From Maribacter aestuarii (GTDB taxonomy: Bacteria; Bacteroidota; Bacteroidia; Flavobacteriales; Flavobacteriaceae), in assembly GCF_027474845.2 (NCBI RefSeq), contig NZ_CP107031.2, forward strand, positions 2,122,501-2,186,500: 64,000 bases of DNA, written 5' to 3'. Each line of letters begins with the position of its first letter. The first letter of the stretch is position 1. The position numbers and the translations under genes are program-made. The notes under the pieces are model-generated. The model was not told the origin of the DNA, ran no database searches, and saw nothing but the letters and a program-made list of their open reading frames with translations. Of the stretch, positions 47,583-55,535 are shown piece after piece.

Positions 47583-49409
47583 ATGGGTTTAGTGACCGCA
47601 AAAGAAGTGGCAAAAGCCATTAATTTATCCAAATATGGTTATTTAGGTACTTTAACAGCTTGGCTATTGATGAAGGTCACTCGGTTATCCAGCATCAATA
47701 AATTTTATGATAAAGTTGCGCATCTGGATTGTAAGGAATATGCGGACGCCATCTTGGAGCATTTTGAGATAGATTATGAAATTCCCGAAGACGACTTTAA
47801 AAGATTGCCCAAGGACGGTTCATTTATCACTATAAGTAATCATCCGCTAGGAGCTATAGATGGTATTTTATTAATGAAACTGATGTTGCCCCAAAGGCAG
47901 GATTTTAAAATAATGGCCAATTTTTTACTTCAGCGGATGGTGCCGCTAGAGCCCTATATATTACCGGTTAACCCGTTCGAAGAGCACAAAGGTGCTAAAA
48001 GTAGTATTGCTGGTTTCAAAAATGCCCTGCAACATGTTAGGGACGGTCACCCTCTAGGAATTTTCCCTGCTGGGGAAGTGTCTACCCACAGGGAAGAAAA
48101 ACTAATTGTGGACAAACCTTGGGAAGAGGCCGCTTTAAAGTTGATACGAAAAGCCGAGGTGCCAGTGGTTCCTATTTATTTTCATGCTAAAAACAGTAAA
48201 CTATTCTACCGTCTTTCTCGATGGGCGGATGTATTTAGGACCGCACTGATTCCTTCTCAGGTTTATTCTCAGAGAAATAGGCCCATTAAAGTCAGGATAG
48301 GGCAGCCTATTTCTGTTCAATTACAGAAGGAACAGGAAAATTTAGAGGAGTTCACGGATTTGCTGCGCAGAAAAACATACATCCTGGCCAATGCTTATGA
48401 GAAGGAACGGTTGATTGATCAAATCCCCACTTCCTTAAAAATTCCGAAGCCGCCTAAAAAAATTGCTTCAGCAATGCGAAAGGAGGTAATGCAGGGAGAA
48501 ATAGATAAGCTTCGCGAAAAAGATTGCCGGCTTTTACAAAGTAAAAATTATGAGGTTTTCCTGGCCAAGGAAAAGGACATGCCTTTTATCCTTAAAGAAA
48601 TTGGAAGGCAAAGAGAGGTGACGTTTAGGGCCATAGGGGAGGGCACGAACAAGGCTATCGACCTGGATGTTTTTGATTCCTACTACCATCATCTTTTTCT
48701 TTGGGACGATGACGATAAGTGCATTGTGGGCGCCTATAGAATGGGTATGGGGTCTGAAATATTCCCAAAGTACGGAATAGATGGTTTCTACCTTCAGGAT
48801 TTGTTTCGTGTTGAGCCGGAGCTTTATGGAATGATGCGTAATTCGATTGAAATGGGACGCGCATATATTGTCAAAGAATATCAACAAAAACCGATGCCGC
48901 TTTTCCTGCTCTGGAAAGGAATCGTGCATACCACCCTTAGACACCCGGAACATAAATACTTAATCGGTGGGGTTAGTATAAGTAACCAGTTTTCCAATTT
49001 TTCCAAGTCCTTGATGATTGAATTTATGAAGTCTAATTATTGGGATCCATACGTGGCACAATATATAAGGCCCAAAAAGGAATTTAAGGTAAAATTAAAG
49101 GATGCCGATAAAGAATTCGTCTTTGATGAGACCCAAGCCGATTTGAACAAATTTGACCGTTTGATCGATGAGGTAGAGCCTGGAAACCTGCGCCTCCCAG
49201 TTTTGATTAAAAAGTATATTAAGCAAAATGCAAAAGTCGTAGCCTTTAATGTGGACCCCCTATTTAACAATTCCGTGGATGGATTGATGTATATTAAGAT
49301 TGCGGATTTACCGGAAAGCACCGTAAAACCAGTAATGGAAGAGTTTCAGGCCGAACTGGAAAGAAAATTAGCGGAGTCGCAGATGCAGTTAAAAGAAGAG
49401 GAATCCTAA
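47583..49409 (+). CDS. Two-domain acyltransferase: PlsC-like plus OlsB/hemolysin-like GNAT (OlsF-like)
   Basis: A 608-residue protein. The N-terminal half is a PlsC/LPLAT-type O-acyltransferase: ISNHPLGAIDGILLM is the NHx4D motif, and GIFPAGEVSTH the acceptor motif. The C-terminal half (about 320-480) resembles OlsB/hemolysin N-acyltransferases (VTFRAIGEGTNKAIDLDVFDSYYHHLFLWDD, RVEPELYGMMRNSIEMGRAYIVKEYQQ). This order matches OlsF, a bifunctional enzyme making ornithine-type acyl-amino lipids. In flavobacteria the amino acid may be ornithine, glycine or another; I cannot tell. Its stop overlaps the convergent GNAT gene by four bases. Confidence 0.88.
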   Translation: MGLVTAKEVAKAINLSKYGYLGTLTAWLLMKVTRLSSINKFYDKVAHLDCKEYADAILEHFEIDYEIPEDDFKRLPKDGSFITISNHPLGAIDGILLMKLMLPQRQDFKIMANFLLQRMVPLEPYILPVNPFEEHKGAKSSIAGFKNALQHVRDGHPLGIFPAGEVSTHREEKLIVDKPWEEAALKLIRKAEVPVVPIYFHAKNSKLFYRLSRWADVFRTALIPSQVYSQRNRPIKVRIGQPISVQLQKEQENLEEFTDLLRRKTYILANAYEKERLIDQIPTSLKIPKPPKKIASAMRKEVMQGEIDKLREKDCRLLQSKNYEVFLAKEKDMPFILKEIGRQREVTFRAIGEGTNKAIDLDVFDSYYHHLFLWDDDDKCIVGAYRMGMGSEIFPKYGIDGFYLQDLFRVEPELYGMMRNSIEMGRAYIVKEYQQKPMPLFLLWKGIVHTTLRHPEHKYLIGGVSISNQFSNFSKSLMIEFMKSNYWDPYVAQYIRPKKEFKVKLKDADKEFVFDETQADLNKFDRLIDEVEPGNLRLPVLIKKYIKQNAKVVAFNVDPLFNNSVDGLMYIKIADLPESTVKPVMEEFQAELERKLAESQMQLKEEES

Positions 49410-49906
49410 TCAATACCAACAGTGGTGCTCCTACGTTCAAAAAGGACATTATCTTTCCATTCTCCCGCCAGTTTACCCACCCGTTCGCGTTTTCCTATAC
49501 AACGAAAACCAACTTTCTTATGAAGTTTGATACTTCCCTCATTTTCTGGAAATATACCAGATTGTAAAGTCCATAGGCCGTCCGCCTCGCTTTTAGAAAT
49601 CAATCTGTTCATCAATAATTCTCCCAAGCCTAAACCTCGATTATTTTGTCCAACATACACACTTACCTCTGCCACACCACCATAAACGCATCTACTTGAA
49701 ACCGGTGAAAGTGCGGCCCAACCCAGTACTTCTCCATTTCTTTCAGCAACTAACCTACACGTTTTTAGATGGGCGTTGTCCCAAGATTCGTACGTAGGGA
49801 TACTGGTTTCAAAAGTTGCGAACCCGGTGGCAATTCCTTCTTCATATATTTTTGAAACGGAATCCCAGTCTTCAGGTTTCATAGGTCTTATTTGGATAGA
49901 GGCCAT
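49406..49906 (-). CDS. GNAT acetyltransferase, ArsN1/phosphinothricin acetyltransferase-like
   Basis: A 166-residue GNAT. ASIQIRPMKPEDWDSVSKIYEEGI and GFATFETSIPTYESW are the N-terminal pattern of phosphinothricin/arsinothricin acetyltransferases. VAEVSVYVGQNNRGLGLGELL is the acetyl-CoA site, and RERVGKLAGEWKDNVLFER the typical tail (ArsN1 proteins end with a GKL.G.W.DV...ER pattern). It follows ArsR and DUF6428 in one operon, the usual place of ArsN1 in arsenic loci. It probably acetylates an organoarsenical or amino-acid-like phosphinic compound. Confidence 0.88.
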   Translation of the reverse strand: MASIQIRPMKPEDWDSVSKIYEEGIATGFATFETSIPTYESWDNAHLKTCRLVAERNGEVLGWAALSPVSSRCVYGGVAEVSVYVGQNNRGLGLGELLMNRLISKSEADGLWTLQSGIFPENEGSIKLHKKVGFRCIGKRERVGKLAGEWKDNVLFERRSTTVGID

Positions 49907-49924
49907 AGAAAACAGAACTATTAA

Positions 49925-50413
49925 TTAACAGCAACCACTTCCAGGCGCACAATTGGAAGTTTCTTGAGCTGAGGCCGCTACAGGTTCGCCACAAGTTTCC
50001 TTTGCTTTACAGTCGGTCTGTTCTACACCTAGATGAAAGACTAAATTTTCTCCCGCTACTTGATGGGCATTTACAAATAACTGTGCGGTATGGAAACTGG
50101 TGTTGGAGTATTCAAATTTCACTTCTACGTCCTTTTCCATAGGCTTTATTTTATCTACCCTGTTTAAAATAGCTAGTGCTTTGTCCGCCGACATATAATC
50201 TCGTTTGCCAATTTCTTCTGGACTTTCCCAAAGTTGTATGATGGTCTCTTTCCAGAAATCTGTACTGGCACCACAATCCACCGCGTCAATGGTAATATTT
50301 TTTACCTCTGTAATGTGATAATTAGCTCCTACCAAAGCTCCTGGCTTATATTCAAAGAGTAGATTCTTATTGGGATTTTCCTTTAGTAAGGATAGAAATT
50401 CGTGTGTTTTCAT
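49925..50413 (-). CDS. DUF6428 family protein, Cys-rich C-terminus
   Basis: A 162-residue protein. It matches the arsenic-associated DUF6428 family by its MKTHEFLSLLKENPNKNLLFEY start and conserved GANYHITEVKNITIDAVDCG and TDFWKETIIQLWE segments. The C-terminal 30 residues hold six cysteines (DCKAKETC, NCAPGSGCC), fit for binding arsenite or another thiophilic metal. It lies 15 bases after ArsR. No enzymatic motif is visible. Function is unknown; a metalloid-binding role is inferred from the cysteines and the operon. Confidence 0.85.
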   Translation of the reverse strand: MKTHEFLSLLKENPNKNLLFEYKPGALVGANYHITEVKNITIDAVDCGASTDFWKETIIQLWESPEEIGKRDYMSADKALAILNRVDKIKPMEKDVEVKFEYSNTSFHTAQLFVNAHQVAGENLVFHLGVEQTDCKAKETCGEPVAASAQETSNCAPGSGCC

Positions 50414-50428
50414 CGGTATCGTTTTAAA

Positions 50429-50752
50429 TTAACAACAATTGGTTTTTGTAGTATTGAAAAAAGAATTAAACAGGTCCTGAATGGCGGACCATTTTTTTAG
50501 GTTGATGCAATAGCATACTTTTTTGCCTTCTATCTCTCCATTTATCAAATCAATGCTTTTAAGCTCCTTTAAGTGTTGTGAAATCGTAGGTTGCGCCAAA
50601 CCTATTTCGTCCACAATGTCATTACAGATGCAGGCATCCTGCTTGCTAATGTATTGTAAGATCGCAATACGGGCCGGGTTGGAAAGTACCTTGAAAATCG
50701 TGGCCAGTTCGTTCTGCTTTGCGTTAAATATTTGTGTTTTAGTAATCCCCAT
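50429..50752 (-). CDS. ArsR/SmtB family metalloregulator
   Basis: A 107-residue winged-helix repressor. It has KVLSNPARIAILQYIS, QDACICNDIVDEIGLAQPTISQHLKELKSIDLI as the DNA-binding helices, and CYCINLKKW. Cysteines in ACIC, CYC and the terminal CC could form the arsenite or metal sensor. It is first in the operon with DUF6428 and the ArsN1-like GNAT. A 12-bp palindrome lies 12 bases upstream of its ATG, so autorepression is likely. Confidence 0.93.
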   Translation of the reverse strand: MGITKTQIFNAKQNELATIFKVLSNPARIAILQYISKQDACICNDIVDEIGLAQPTISQHLKELKSIDLINGEIEGKKVCYCINLKKWSAIQDLFNSFFNTTKTNCC

Positions 50753-50763
50753 TTCATATTTAT

Positions 50764-50775
50764 ATATTGCAATAT
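50764..50775. promoter_or_regulatory. Palindromic candidate ArsR operator
   Basis: ATATTGCAATAT is a perfect 12-bp palindrome, 12 bases upstream of the ArsR start, inside the promoter zone. Flanks (TTACGA on one side) add partial symmetry. ArsR proteins commonly bind AT-rich inverted repeats here. Binding is inferred. Confidence 0.6.
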
Positions 50776-50793
50776 TACGATAATAAATGAAAT

Positions 50794-50826
50794 AAAAAAA
50801 GTCAGACCAATAAAATCTGACTTTTT
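50794..50826 (-). terminator. Intrinsic terminator after the DUF4870 gene
   Basis: GTCAGA (50801-50806) pairs with TCTGAC (50816-50821) around a 9-nt loop, with an A-run and T-run on the flanks. It ends the DUF4870 transcript just before the arsR promoter; the A-run also makes it bidirectional. Confidence 0.85.
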
Positions 50827-50832
50827 GATGTT

Positions 50833-51447
50833 CTATAAGCTTTTAAACCAGTCCTGGAACAGGTGGCCTACTCCTACTGTAGGTACCATCTTATCATTAG
50901 CTGCATTTACCAAGCTAATAATTATCAACACCAAACAAATTAGTGAAGCGAAACAACCCACTACCGGAATAAAGTTGAGAATAATTGCGATTATCCATAT
51001 ACCGAGGGTCTGACGTATATAATAGCTCCCGAATTCCGTCTTGTTTTGACTGTTCATAATTATGGCTACAATCCAGCCGATAATTGTAATATGTGCCAAT
51101 ATAGCGACAGTTTTTCCGCTATCCGGGCTTTTAGGATCGAAAGTTTGTTTGACATCTTCCTTAAAGTCTTTGGCAGCTTCCTCGGCTTTATCTCCAAATT
51201 CATTAGCTTTTTTCTTGGTGTCTTCCGTAAACTCCTTTGCTTTTTTCTTCGTATCCTCCGTAAATTCTTTGGTCTTTTCCTTAGCGTCGTCAAAGGCCTC
51301 TTCTGCCTTATCCCCAAGGTCCTTAGTTTCTTCTTTTCCTTTATCAAAGGAGTCTTTGGCCTTGTCGCCTAAGTTCTCCGCTTTCTTTTTCGCATTTTTC
51401 ATAGCCTCGTTGGCCTCATCTCCTAAATCTTTATTTTCTTCTGACAT
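50833..51447 (-). CDS. LEA-like 11-mer repeat protein with C-terminal DUF4870 membrane domain
   Basis: A 204-residue protein. Residues about 1-105 are highly charged amphipathic repeats in an 11-residue register (DKGKEETKDLG, DKAEEAFDDAK, EKTKEFTEDTK, KKAKEFTEDTK, KKANEFGDKAE), like group 3 LEA proteins. Residues about 115-190 are a DUF4870/Tic20-like domain with three hydrophobic helices (VAILAHITIIGWIVAII, LGIWIIAIILNFIPVVGCF, ICLVLIIISLV). No signal peptide. The repeats probably sit on the cytoplasmic face and may protect or bind membranes under water or salt stress. It is monocistronic. Confidence 0.82.
   Translation of the reverse strand: MSEENKDLGDEANEAMKNAKKKAENLGDKAKDSFDKGKEETKDLGDKAEEAFDDAKEKTKEFTEDTKKKAKEFTEDTKKKANEFGDKAEEAAKDFKEDVKQTFDPKSPDSGKTVAILAHITIIGWIVAIIMNSQNKTEFGSYYIRQTLGIWIIAIILNFIPVVGCFASLICLVLIIISLVNAANDKMVPTVGVGHLFQDWFKSL
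51206..51271. repeat. 33-bp tandem repeat within the DUF4870 gene
   Basis: Two 33-bp units, 51206-51238 and 51239-51271, nearly identical, encode two copies of the 11-residue KEFTEDTKKKA motif. The near-identity suggests recent duplication of a LEA-type unit. Confidence 0.8.
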
Positions 51448-51501
51448 GTTCTTTGTTTTTGGTGGTTAAATCATTACTAAATGTAACAAATAATTCGTTA
51501 G

Positions 51502-51894
51502 CTATAAAAATGCTTTATCAACAGGTTCCCAGAGTTCTAATTTGTTCCCGTCCGGATCCAATATCCACCCAAACTTGCCGTAGTCGTATTCTTCAATTTC
51601 ACCGACGATGGTCACTCCTTCATCCTTTAAAACTTCTAGGAGTTCTACCAAGTTCTCTACTCTAAAGTTCATCATAAATGACGATTTGCTAGGTTCAAAG
51701 TATGAAGTGTCATTTTTCATAGGACTCCATTGTGTGGAACAATCGTTCCCTTCCTTATCTTTCCACCAAAAAGTACAACCGTATTCGTCGGTATTAAGCC
51801 CTAAATGGTTTTTGTACCAATCTTTTATTTTGTCGGGTTCTTTGGTCTTAAAAAAGAATCCACCCAATCCGGTTACTCTGTTTTTCATGTTCAA
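51502..51894 (-). CDS. VOC family protein (glyoxalase/bleomycin-resistance-like)
   Basis: A 130-residue single-module VOC protein. It has GLGGFFFKTKEPDKIKDWYKNHLGL at the N-terminus and KFGWILDPDGNKLELWEP at the C-terminus, where the Glu usually binds metal. No clear partner domain. Substrate unknown. It is the third gene of a leftward cluster of small genes (VOC, DUF1801, VOC). A 7-bp inverted repeat (ATTATTA with TAATAAT, 51905-51923) lies just upstream and might be a control site. Confidence 0.88.
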   Translation of the reverse strand: MNMKNRVTGLGGFFFKTKEPDKIKDWYKNHLGLNTDEYGCTFWWKDKEGNDCSTQWSPMKNDTSYFEPSKSSFMMNFRVENLVELLEVLKDEGVTIVGEIEEYDYGKFGWILDPDGNKLELWEPVDKAFL

Positions 51895-51933
51895 TGAGTT
51901 TTAAATTATTATAGTGTAATAATTAACCAGGTG

Positions 51934-52389
51934 CTATCGCTTTACAGTCTTCTCATAAAGTGTTACCCATTCTTCAACGGTCATTTTAGTGCAAAGTGTT
52001 GCAATCATATCATACGGAATATCATCCATGTATTTAAAACGAACGCAACTTTTTCCCATATCCAATTTTCGTTCGCAATGTTTTGGATACTCGTTGACGA
52101 ACCAATCTTGCAACTTTTTATCTGCATATATTCCTGAGTGGTACAAGGCCACAAAATTCTTTTGTGACGCAAGATTAATAAAAGGCAGGGGCAATTTAGG
52201 GTCGCAGTGGTACCCATCTGGATAAATACTATGCGGTACAACGTAGCCTAACATACCGTAGCTCATCTGTTCTTCAAAACTTTTGGGTAGGTTGCGGAGA
52301 ATGGTTTCCCTTAATTTGGAGACCACTTTTTGTCGCTCCTCTGGTAATTGTTTCAAATAGTCTTCGGGTGAATCCGCTTTATAGTTCAT
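51934..52389 (-). CDS. DUF1801 family protein
   Basis: A 151-residue protein. It shows the DUF1801 pattern SPEDYLKQLPEERQKVVSKLRETILRNLP, EQMSYGMLGYVVPH and LPFINLASQKNFVALYH, then LDMGKSCVRFKYMDDIPYD. Length is usual. The fold is similar to YdhG/MmcQ-like proteins; the biochemical role is not known. It starts one base after a VOC gene, so both are cotranscribed. Confidence 0.85.
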   Translation of the reverse strand: MNYKADSPEDYLKQLPEERQKVVSKLRETILRNLPKSFEEQMSYGMLGYVVPHSIYPDGYHCDPKLPLPFINLASQKNFVALYHSGIYADKKLQDWFVNEYPKHCERKLDMGKSCVRFKYMDDIPYDMIATLCTKMTVEEWVTLYEKTVKR

Positions 52390-52390
52390 C

Positions 52391-52762
52391 TTATACGTGT
52401 TGGTCTATTAAAATAGGATTTCCGTCTGGATCCGTAATCACAAAATTTGCAGGTCCCATTGTGCTTTCATCTGCTTCCGTCACTATTTCTATCCCCTTAC
52501 TTTTGAGCTGCTTTTGTAGTTCCTTGACATCGGTAAAGGATTTTAAGGGGTGGGCATTTTCATCCCAACCTGGGTTAAAGGTGAGTATGTTCTTTTCGAA
52601 CATACCCTGAAACAATCCAATGGTAGATGTTTCATTCTTCATTATAAGCCAATTTTGATCTATATCCCCATGAAAGACGACATAGCCCAACTTTTCATAA
52701 AATGCTTTGGATACTTTGATATCCTTGACGCTTAAACTTACTGAAAATGTTCCTAATTGCAT
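52391..52762 (-). CDS. VOC family protein
   Basis: A 123-residue VOC module with VSLSVKDIKVSKAFYEKLGY and ANFVITDPDGNPILIDQHV, the standard N- and C-terminal VOC motifs. It is first in a small cluster with DUF1801 and a second, only distantly similar VOC protein. Substrate unknown. The start is a clean ATG with no Shine-Dalgarno, as expected for this group. Confidence 0.88.
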   Translation of the reverse strand: MQLGTFSVSLSVKDIKVSKAFYEKLGYVVFHGDIDQNWLIMKNETSTIGLFQGMFEKNILTFNPGWDENAHPLKSFTDVKELQKQLKSKGIEIVTEADESTMGPANFVITDPDGNPILIDQHV

Positions 52763-52820
52763 ATTTGATAATTTTTAATGAATAAACTCGATTTTTTTTG
52801 TTGCTCTAAAAATGGAATAC

Positions 52821-53345
52821 CTATTGGCGATGGATTAATTTCTTTCGTTGTAAAATGAATGCTGATATTATGGAAATTAAGGTCCCCATTAAAAAAACGG
52901 TCAGGAACATAACTATGGCGTTAAAAGCAGGATTATTGTATTGTGCTATCTGACCCTCCAGCTCGGCTTTTTTAATTTCAAATTCTTCCAATGGAAGTTC
53001 GTTTTCCATTTTTTCCAGGGAATATTCAAAATATTGCTGTGCGAAATCTGGATTTATGAACACAACATATAAGGTATCCGCAATTGCAAACCCGATTCCG
53101 GCTAACGCCGAAATGGCAAGTCCTATAAGTAAGGCATTTTTAAAGGAGACTACCCCGTTGTTTACATTTTCCCTATAGCTTTCTATGGCAGGAAATATGA
53201 AGGCCAGTGATGTTATTATGGTAAGGTAGCCCAATACCTCTTGTAGCCCAAAATCTAAACCTAGTCCTGCATAAAGAACAACTATGAATAATAGGAAGGC
53301 GCATAAAAAAGCGTATGTGCCATTTCGTATGATTATTTTTTTCAT
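52821..53345 (-). CDS. DUF4199 family membrane protein
   Basis: A 174-residue protein with four hydrophobic helices: near residues 12-30, 36-55, 68-92 and 143-166. VNNGVVSFKNALLIGLAISALAGIGFAIAD is the DUF4199 pattern. A charged helix (YSLEKMENELPLEEFEIKKAELEGQIAQY) links the last two membrane parts. The family is restricted mostly to Bacteroidota with no known function. A -7-like CAAAGTA (53368-53374) is upstream. Confidence 0.85.
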   Translation of the reverse strand: MKKIIIRNGTYAFLCAFLLFIVVLYAGLGLDFGLQEVLGYLTIITSLAFIFPAIESYRENVNNGVVSFKNALLIGLAISALAGIGFAIADTLYVVFINPDFAQQYFEYSLEKMENELPLEEFEIKKAELEGQIAQYNNPAFNAIVMFLTVFLMGTLISIISAFILQRKKLIHRQ

Positions 53346-53439
53346 GGAAAAGTATTTTAAGTTTCTCCAAAGTATGCATTTTGCTAAAAGACAGACTCAT
53401 ACTAAAGTTCCAAAATGAGTTTAATGGTGTCGAAAAGTT

Positions 53440-53850
53440 TTAAATTATTCTCATCTCTTTCGCCATTCGTATGGCTTGCGTCCTTCTTTTGGCATTTAGC
53501 TTTACGAATAAATTAGATACATGGGTCTTGATGGTACTCTCCGTAAGAAATAGTTTTTCGGCAATTTCCTTATTGGATAAACCGGAAGCAATTTCTTTTA
53601 AGACCTCATACTCCCTATCACTTAGGGAGAGCGTCTTTAATTTTTTCAAATCGACGTCCTCTTGGGATATCTGTGTTTTAGTGGAACTTTTTTTGTTGAG
53701 TAAAACGCCAATGAAGAAAAAAACGATAGCAACGAAAGCGATGGTAAACTCTAGGGTTAGGTCATTGGTGTAAATGGCATATTTGCTAATTTGAAAAAGT
53801 AATAGCAGCACTATAATAAGCGCACTGAATATGTAGACCGTTCTTTTCAC
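53440..53850 (-). CDS. Membrane-anchored LuxR-type HTH protein
   Basis: A 136-residue protein with two N-terminal hydrophobic helices (residues 5-22 and 34-50). A C-terminal LuxR/FixJ HTH follows (LSDREYEVLKEIASGLSNKEIAEKLFLTESTIKTHVSNLFVKLNAKRRTQ). It lacks a receiver domain, so it is not a normal response regulator. The start is GTG at 53848-53850; the nearest ATG is out of frame. It lies 9 bases downstream of the dehydrogenase gene, possibly cotranscribed. Membrane tethering suggests regulation by envelope state or proteolysis. Confidence 0.85.
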   Translation of the reverse strand: MKRTVYIFSALIIVLLLLFQISKYAIYTNDLTLEFTIAFVAIVFFFIGVLLNKKSSTKTQISQEDVDLKKLKTLSLSDREYEVLKEIASGLSNKEIAEKLFLTESTIKTHVSNLFVKLNAKRRTQAIRMAKEMRII

Positions 53851-53859
53851 TACATAAAT

Positions 53860-54801
53860 TTAGCAAAACTTAGCTTTTATTTTATCTACCACGGTTTGCG
53901 CCAGTTTTATTTTGCTTTCAACCGTCCAGCCGGCCACATGGGGAGTTAGCAGAACATTTTTTGCATCAATAAGATATTGGAAAGCTTCAGGAAGTTTTTT
54001 ATCGGTGAACATATCCTCAAAGGAGCTTTTTTCATATTCCAGCACATCTAATCCAGCACCTAAAACCTTCTCATCTTTTAATGCAGCGACCAAATCCGTT
54101 GTCTTGATACATTTTCCCCGGGCGGTGTTCAAAATCCAAAAGGGGTTGTGGAATTTGTTTATGAATTCGGTATTTACCATACCTATTGTCCGTTCTGTTT
54201 GCGGTACGTGCAGGCTTAAAACATCGGTTCGTTGGTGAAGCTCCATAATACCCACTTGACGTGCGTTTTCATCCTCAACGCCACCTTCGATATCGTAGCA
54301 GATCACTTCGTCCACATCGAAGCCTTTAAGTTTTTTGGCAAAGGCCTTTCCCATATTTCCATAGCCGACGATACCTACCACTTTTCCTTCCAGTTCCACT
54401 CCGCGATTTCCCTCTCGGTCCCATTTACCATTCCGCACTTCTTCATCGGCACTGTTCAGCTTGTTGAATAAAGATAGAAGCATACCTAAGGTATGTTCGC
54501 CAACGGCATTGCGGTTTCCTTCCGGAGCGGCGGCCAAAAATATATCCTTGGCCTTCGCATACCGGACGTCTATATTTTCCAACCCTGCGCCCAGTCTCCC
54601 AATAAATTTTAAATTGGTTGCCTTATCCAAGAATTCGGCATCTATGGAGAACCGACTACGGATAATGAGTCCGTCGTATTCAGGAATTTTTGTCTCGATT
54701 TCGGCTTTTGTGCCTGTATAATCTTCATCATTCTCAAAACCAAGTTCATTGAATTGCTCTATAATAAGCGGGTGGTTGATGTCTACATGTAATACTTTCA
54801 T
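53860..54801 (-). CDS. D-2-hydroxyacid dehydrogenase (phosphoglycerate dehydrogenase-like)
   Basis: A 313-residue NAD-dependent dehydrogenase from the ATG at 54801, chosen because MKVLHVDIN is the natural start and overlaps the preceding stop by four bases. The frame extends to 54828 but the added residues lie in the neighbouring gene. NAD site VGIVGYGNMGKAFAKKL, HVPQTERTIGMVN, ILNTARGKCIKTTDL and LTPHVAGWTVESK (catalytic His) are visible. No C-terminal ACT domain is present, so it may not be SerA proper. The tight coupling to an alpha/beta hydrolase gene suggests one pathway. Confidence 0.92.
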   Translation of the reverse strand: MKVLHVDINHPLIIEQFNELGFENDEDYTGTKAEIETKIPEYDGLIIRSRFSIDAEFLDKATNLKFIGRLGAGLENIDVRYAKAKDIFLAAAPEGNRNAVGEHTLGMLLSLFNKLNSADEEVRNGKWDREGNRGVELEGKVVGIVGYGNMGKAFAKKLKGFDVDEVICYDIEGGVEDENARQVGIMELHQRTDVLSLHVPQTERTIGMVNTEFINKFHNPFWILNTARGKCIKTTDLVAALKDEKVLGAGLDVLEYEKSSFEDMFTDKKLPEAFQYLIDAKNVLLTPHVAGWTVESKIKLAQTVVDKIKAKFC

Positions 54802-55535
54802 TTGTCCTTCCATAAGTTTTGTAACCATTCGTGTGCTCTTTTAAGTTCCCCAACATAGGAACACCCCTGAAAATGGGAGAGCGATTCATTTTTAACAAAG
54901 GTAATGTCGCTGCCGGCCTCTTTTGATTTTCTGACCCATTCAGAGGTTTTTGTCACGCTAAATAGCTCATCGCGCTCACCGTGTATGACATAGAGCGGAA
55001 TACCAATTTTTTCGGTGATGGCGTAGGAGCTTGCCATGGGAATTGCCGCAGAGAAAGTTTCTGGATGGTGTTCGGCAAAGTACCAACTCCCATTACCACC
55101 ATTGCTATAACCCATGACCGCAATTTTTTCCGGGTCTACGTTCCAGTATTTGATGGCATATGTAACCAAGTTGATTACTTTTGTCACGTTATTTTCTGTG
55201 CTCCATAGCTGATTTTCTCCTTCTGGGGCAATGATTACGGTTTTATCATCTTCCAGACCAGGCAACGCCAAACATTCAAAAAATGTCTTGTATGTATCTC
55301 CACCACCTGCCCAATGGAGCGCTATGATCAGCTGATATTTATCAAGGTTCGTATCTGGAAAGTCTAGTATTACCTGATACTTATTCCCATAATGGTTACT
55401 GAGCGTTTTATTCTGTATGCCCTGGCTTACCTTAATTTTTGTAAAGGACTTTTCGGACTTACTCAATTCTTGAGTAGTCCCGCAATAAAACAGCAGGCAG
55501 CTAAAAAAAATACAAACACCTTTTAATCGGCTCAT
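54798..55535 (-). CDS. Alpha/beta hydrolase lipoprotein (esterase-like)
   Basis: A 245-residue hydrolase with a lipoprotein signal (FFSCLLFYC lipobox, then GTTQELS). The nucleophile elbow is MGYSNGGNGSWYFAEHHPETF (GxSxG), the oxyanion segment LIIALHWAGGGDTYKTFF and the His region ESLSHFQGC. It resembles PHB depolymerase/phospholipase-carboxylesterase families. It is flanked by four-base overlaps on both sides: with the cupin gene upstream and the dehydrogenase downstream. Acts outside the cytoplasm. Confidence 0.9.
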   Translation of the reverse strand: MSRLKGVCIFFSCLLFYCGTTQELSKSEKSFTKIKVSQGIQNKTLSNHYGNKYQVILDFPDTNLDKYQLIIALHWAGGGDTYKTFFECLALPGLEDDKTVIIAPEGENQLWSTENNVTKVINLVTYAIKYWNVDPEKIAVMGYSNGGNGSWYFAEHHPETFSAAIPMASSYAITEKIGIPLYVIHGERDELFSVTKTSEWVRKSKEAGSDITFVKNESLSHFQGCSYVGELKRAHEWLQNLWKDK

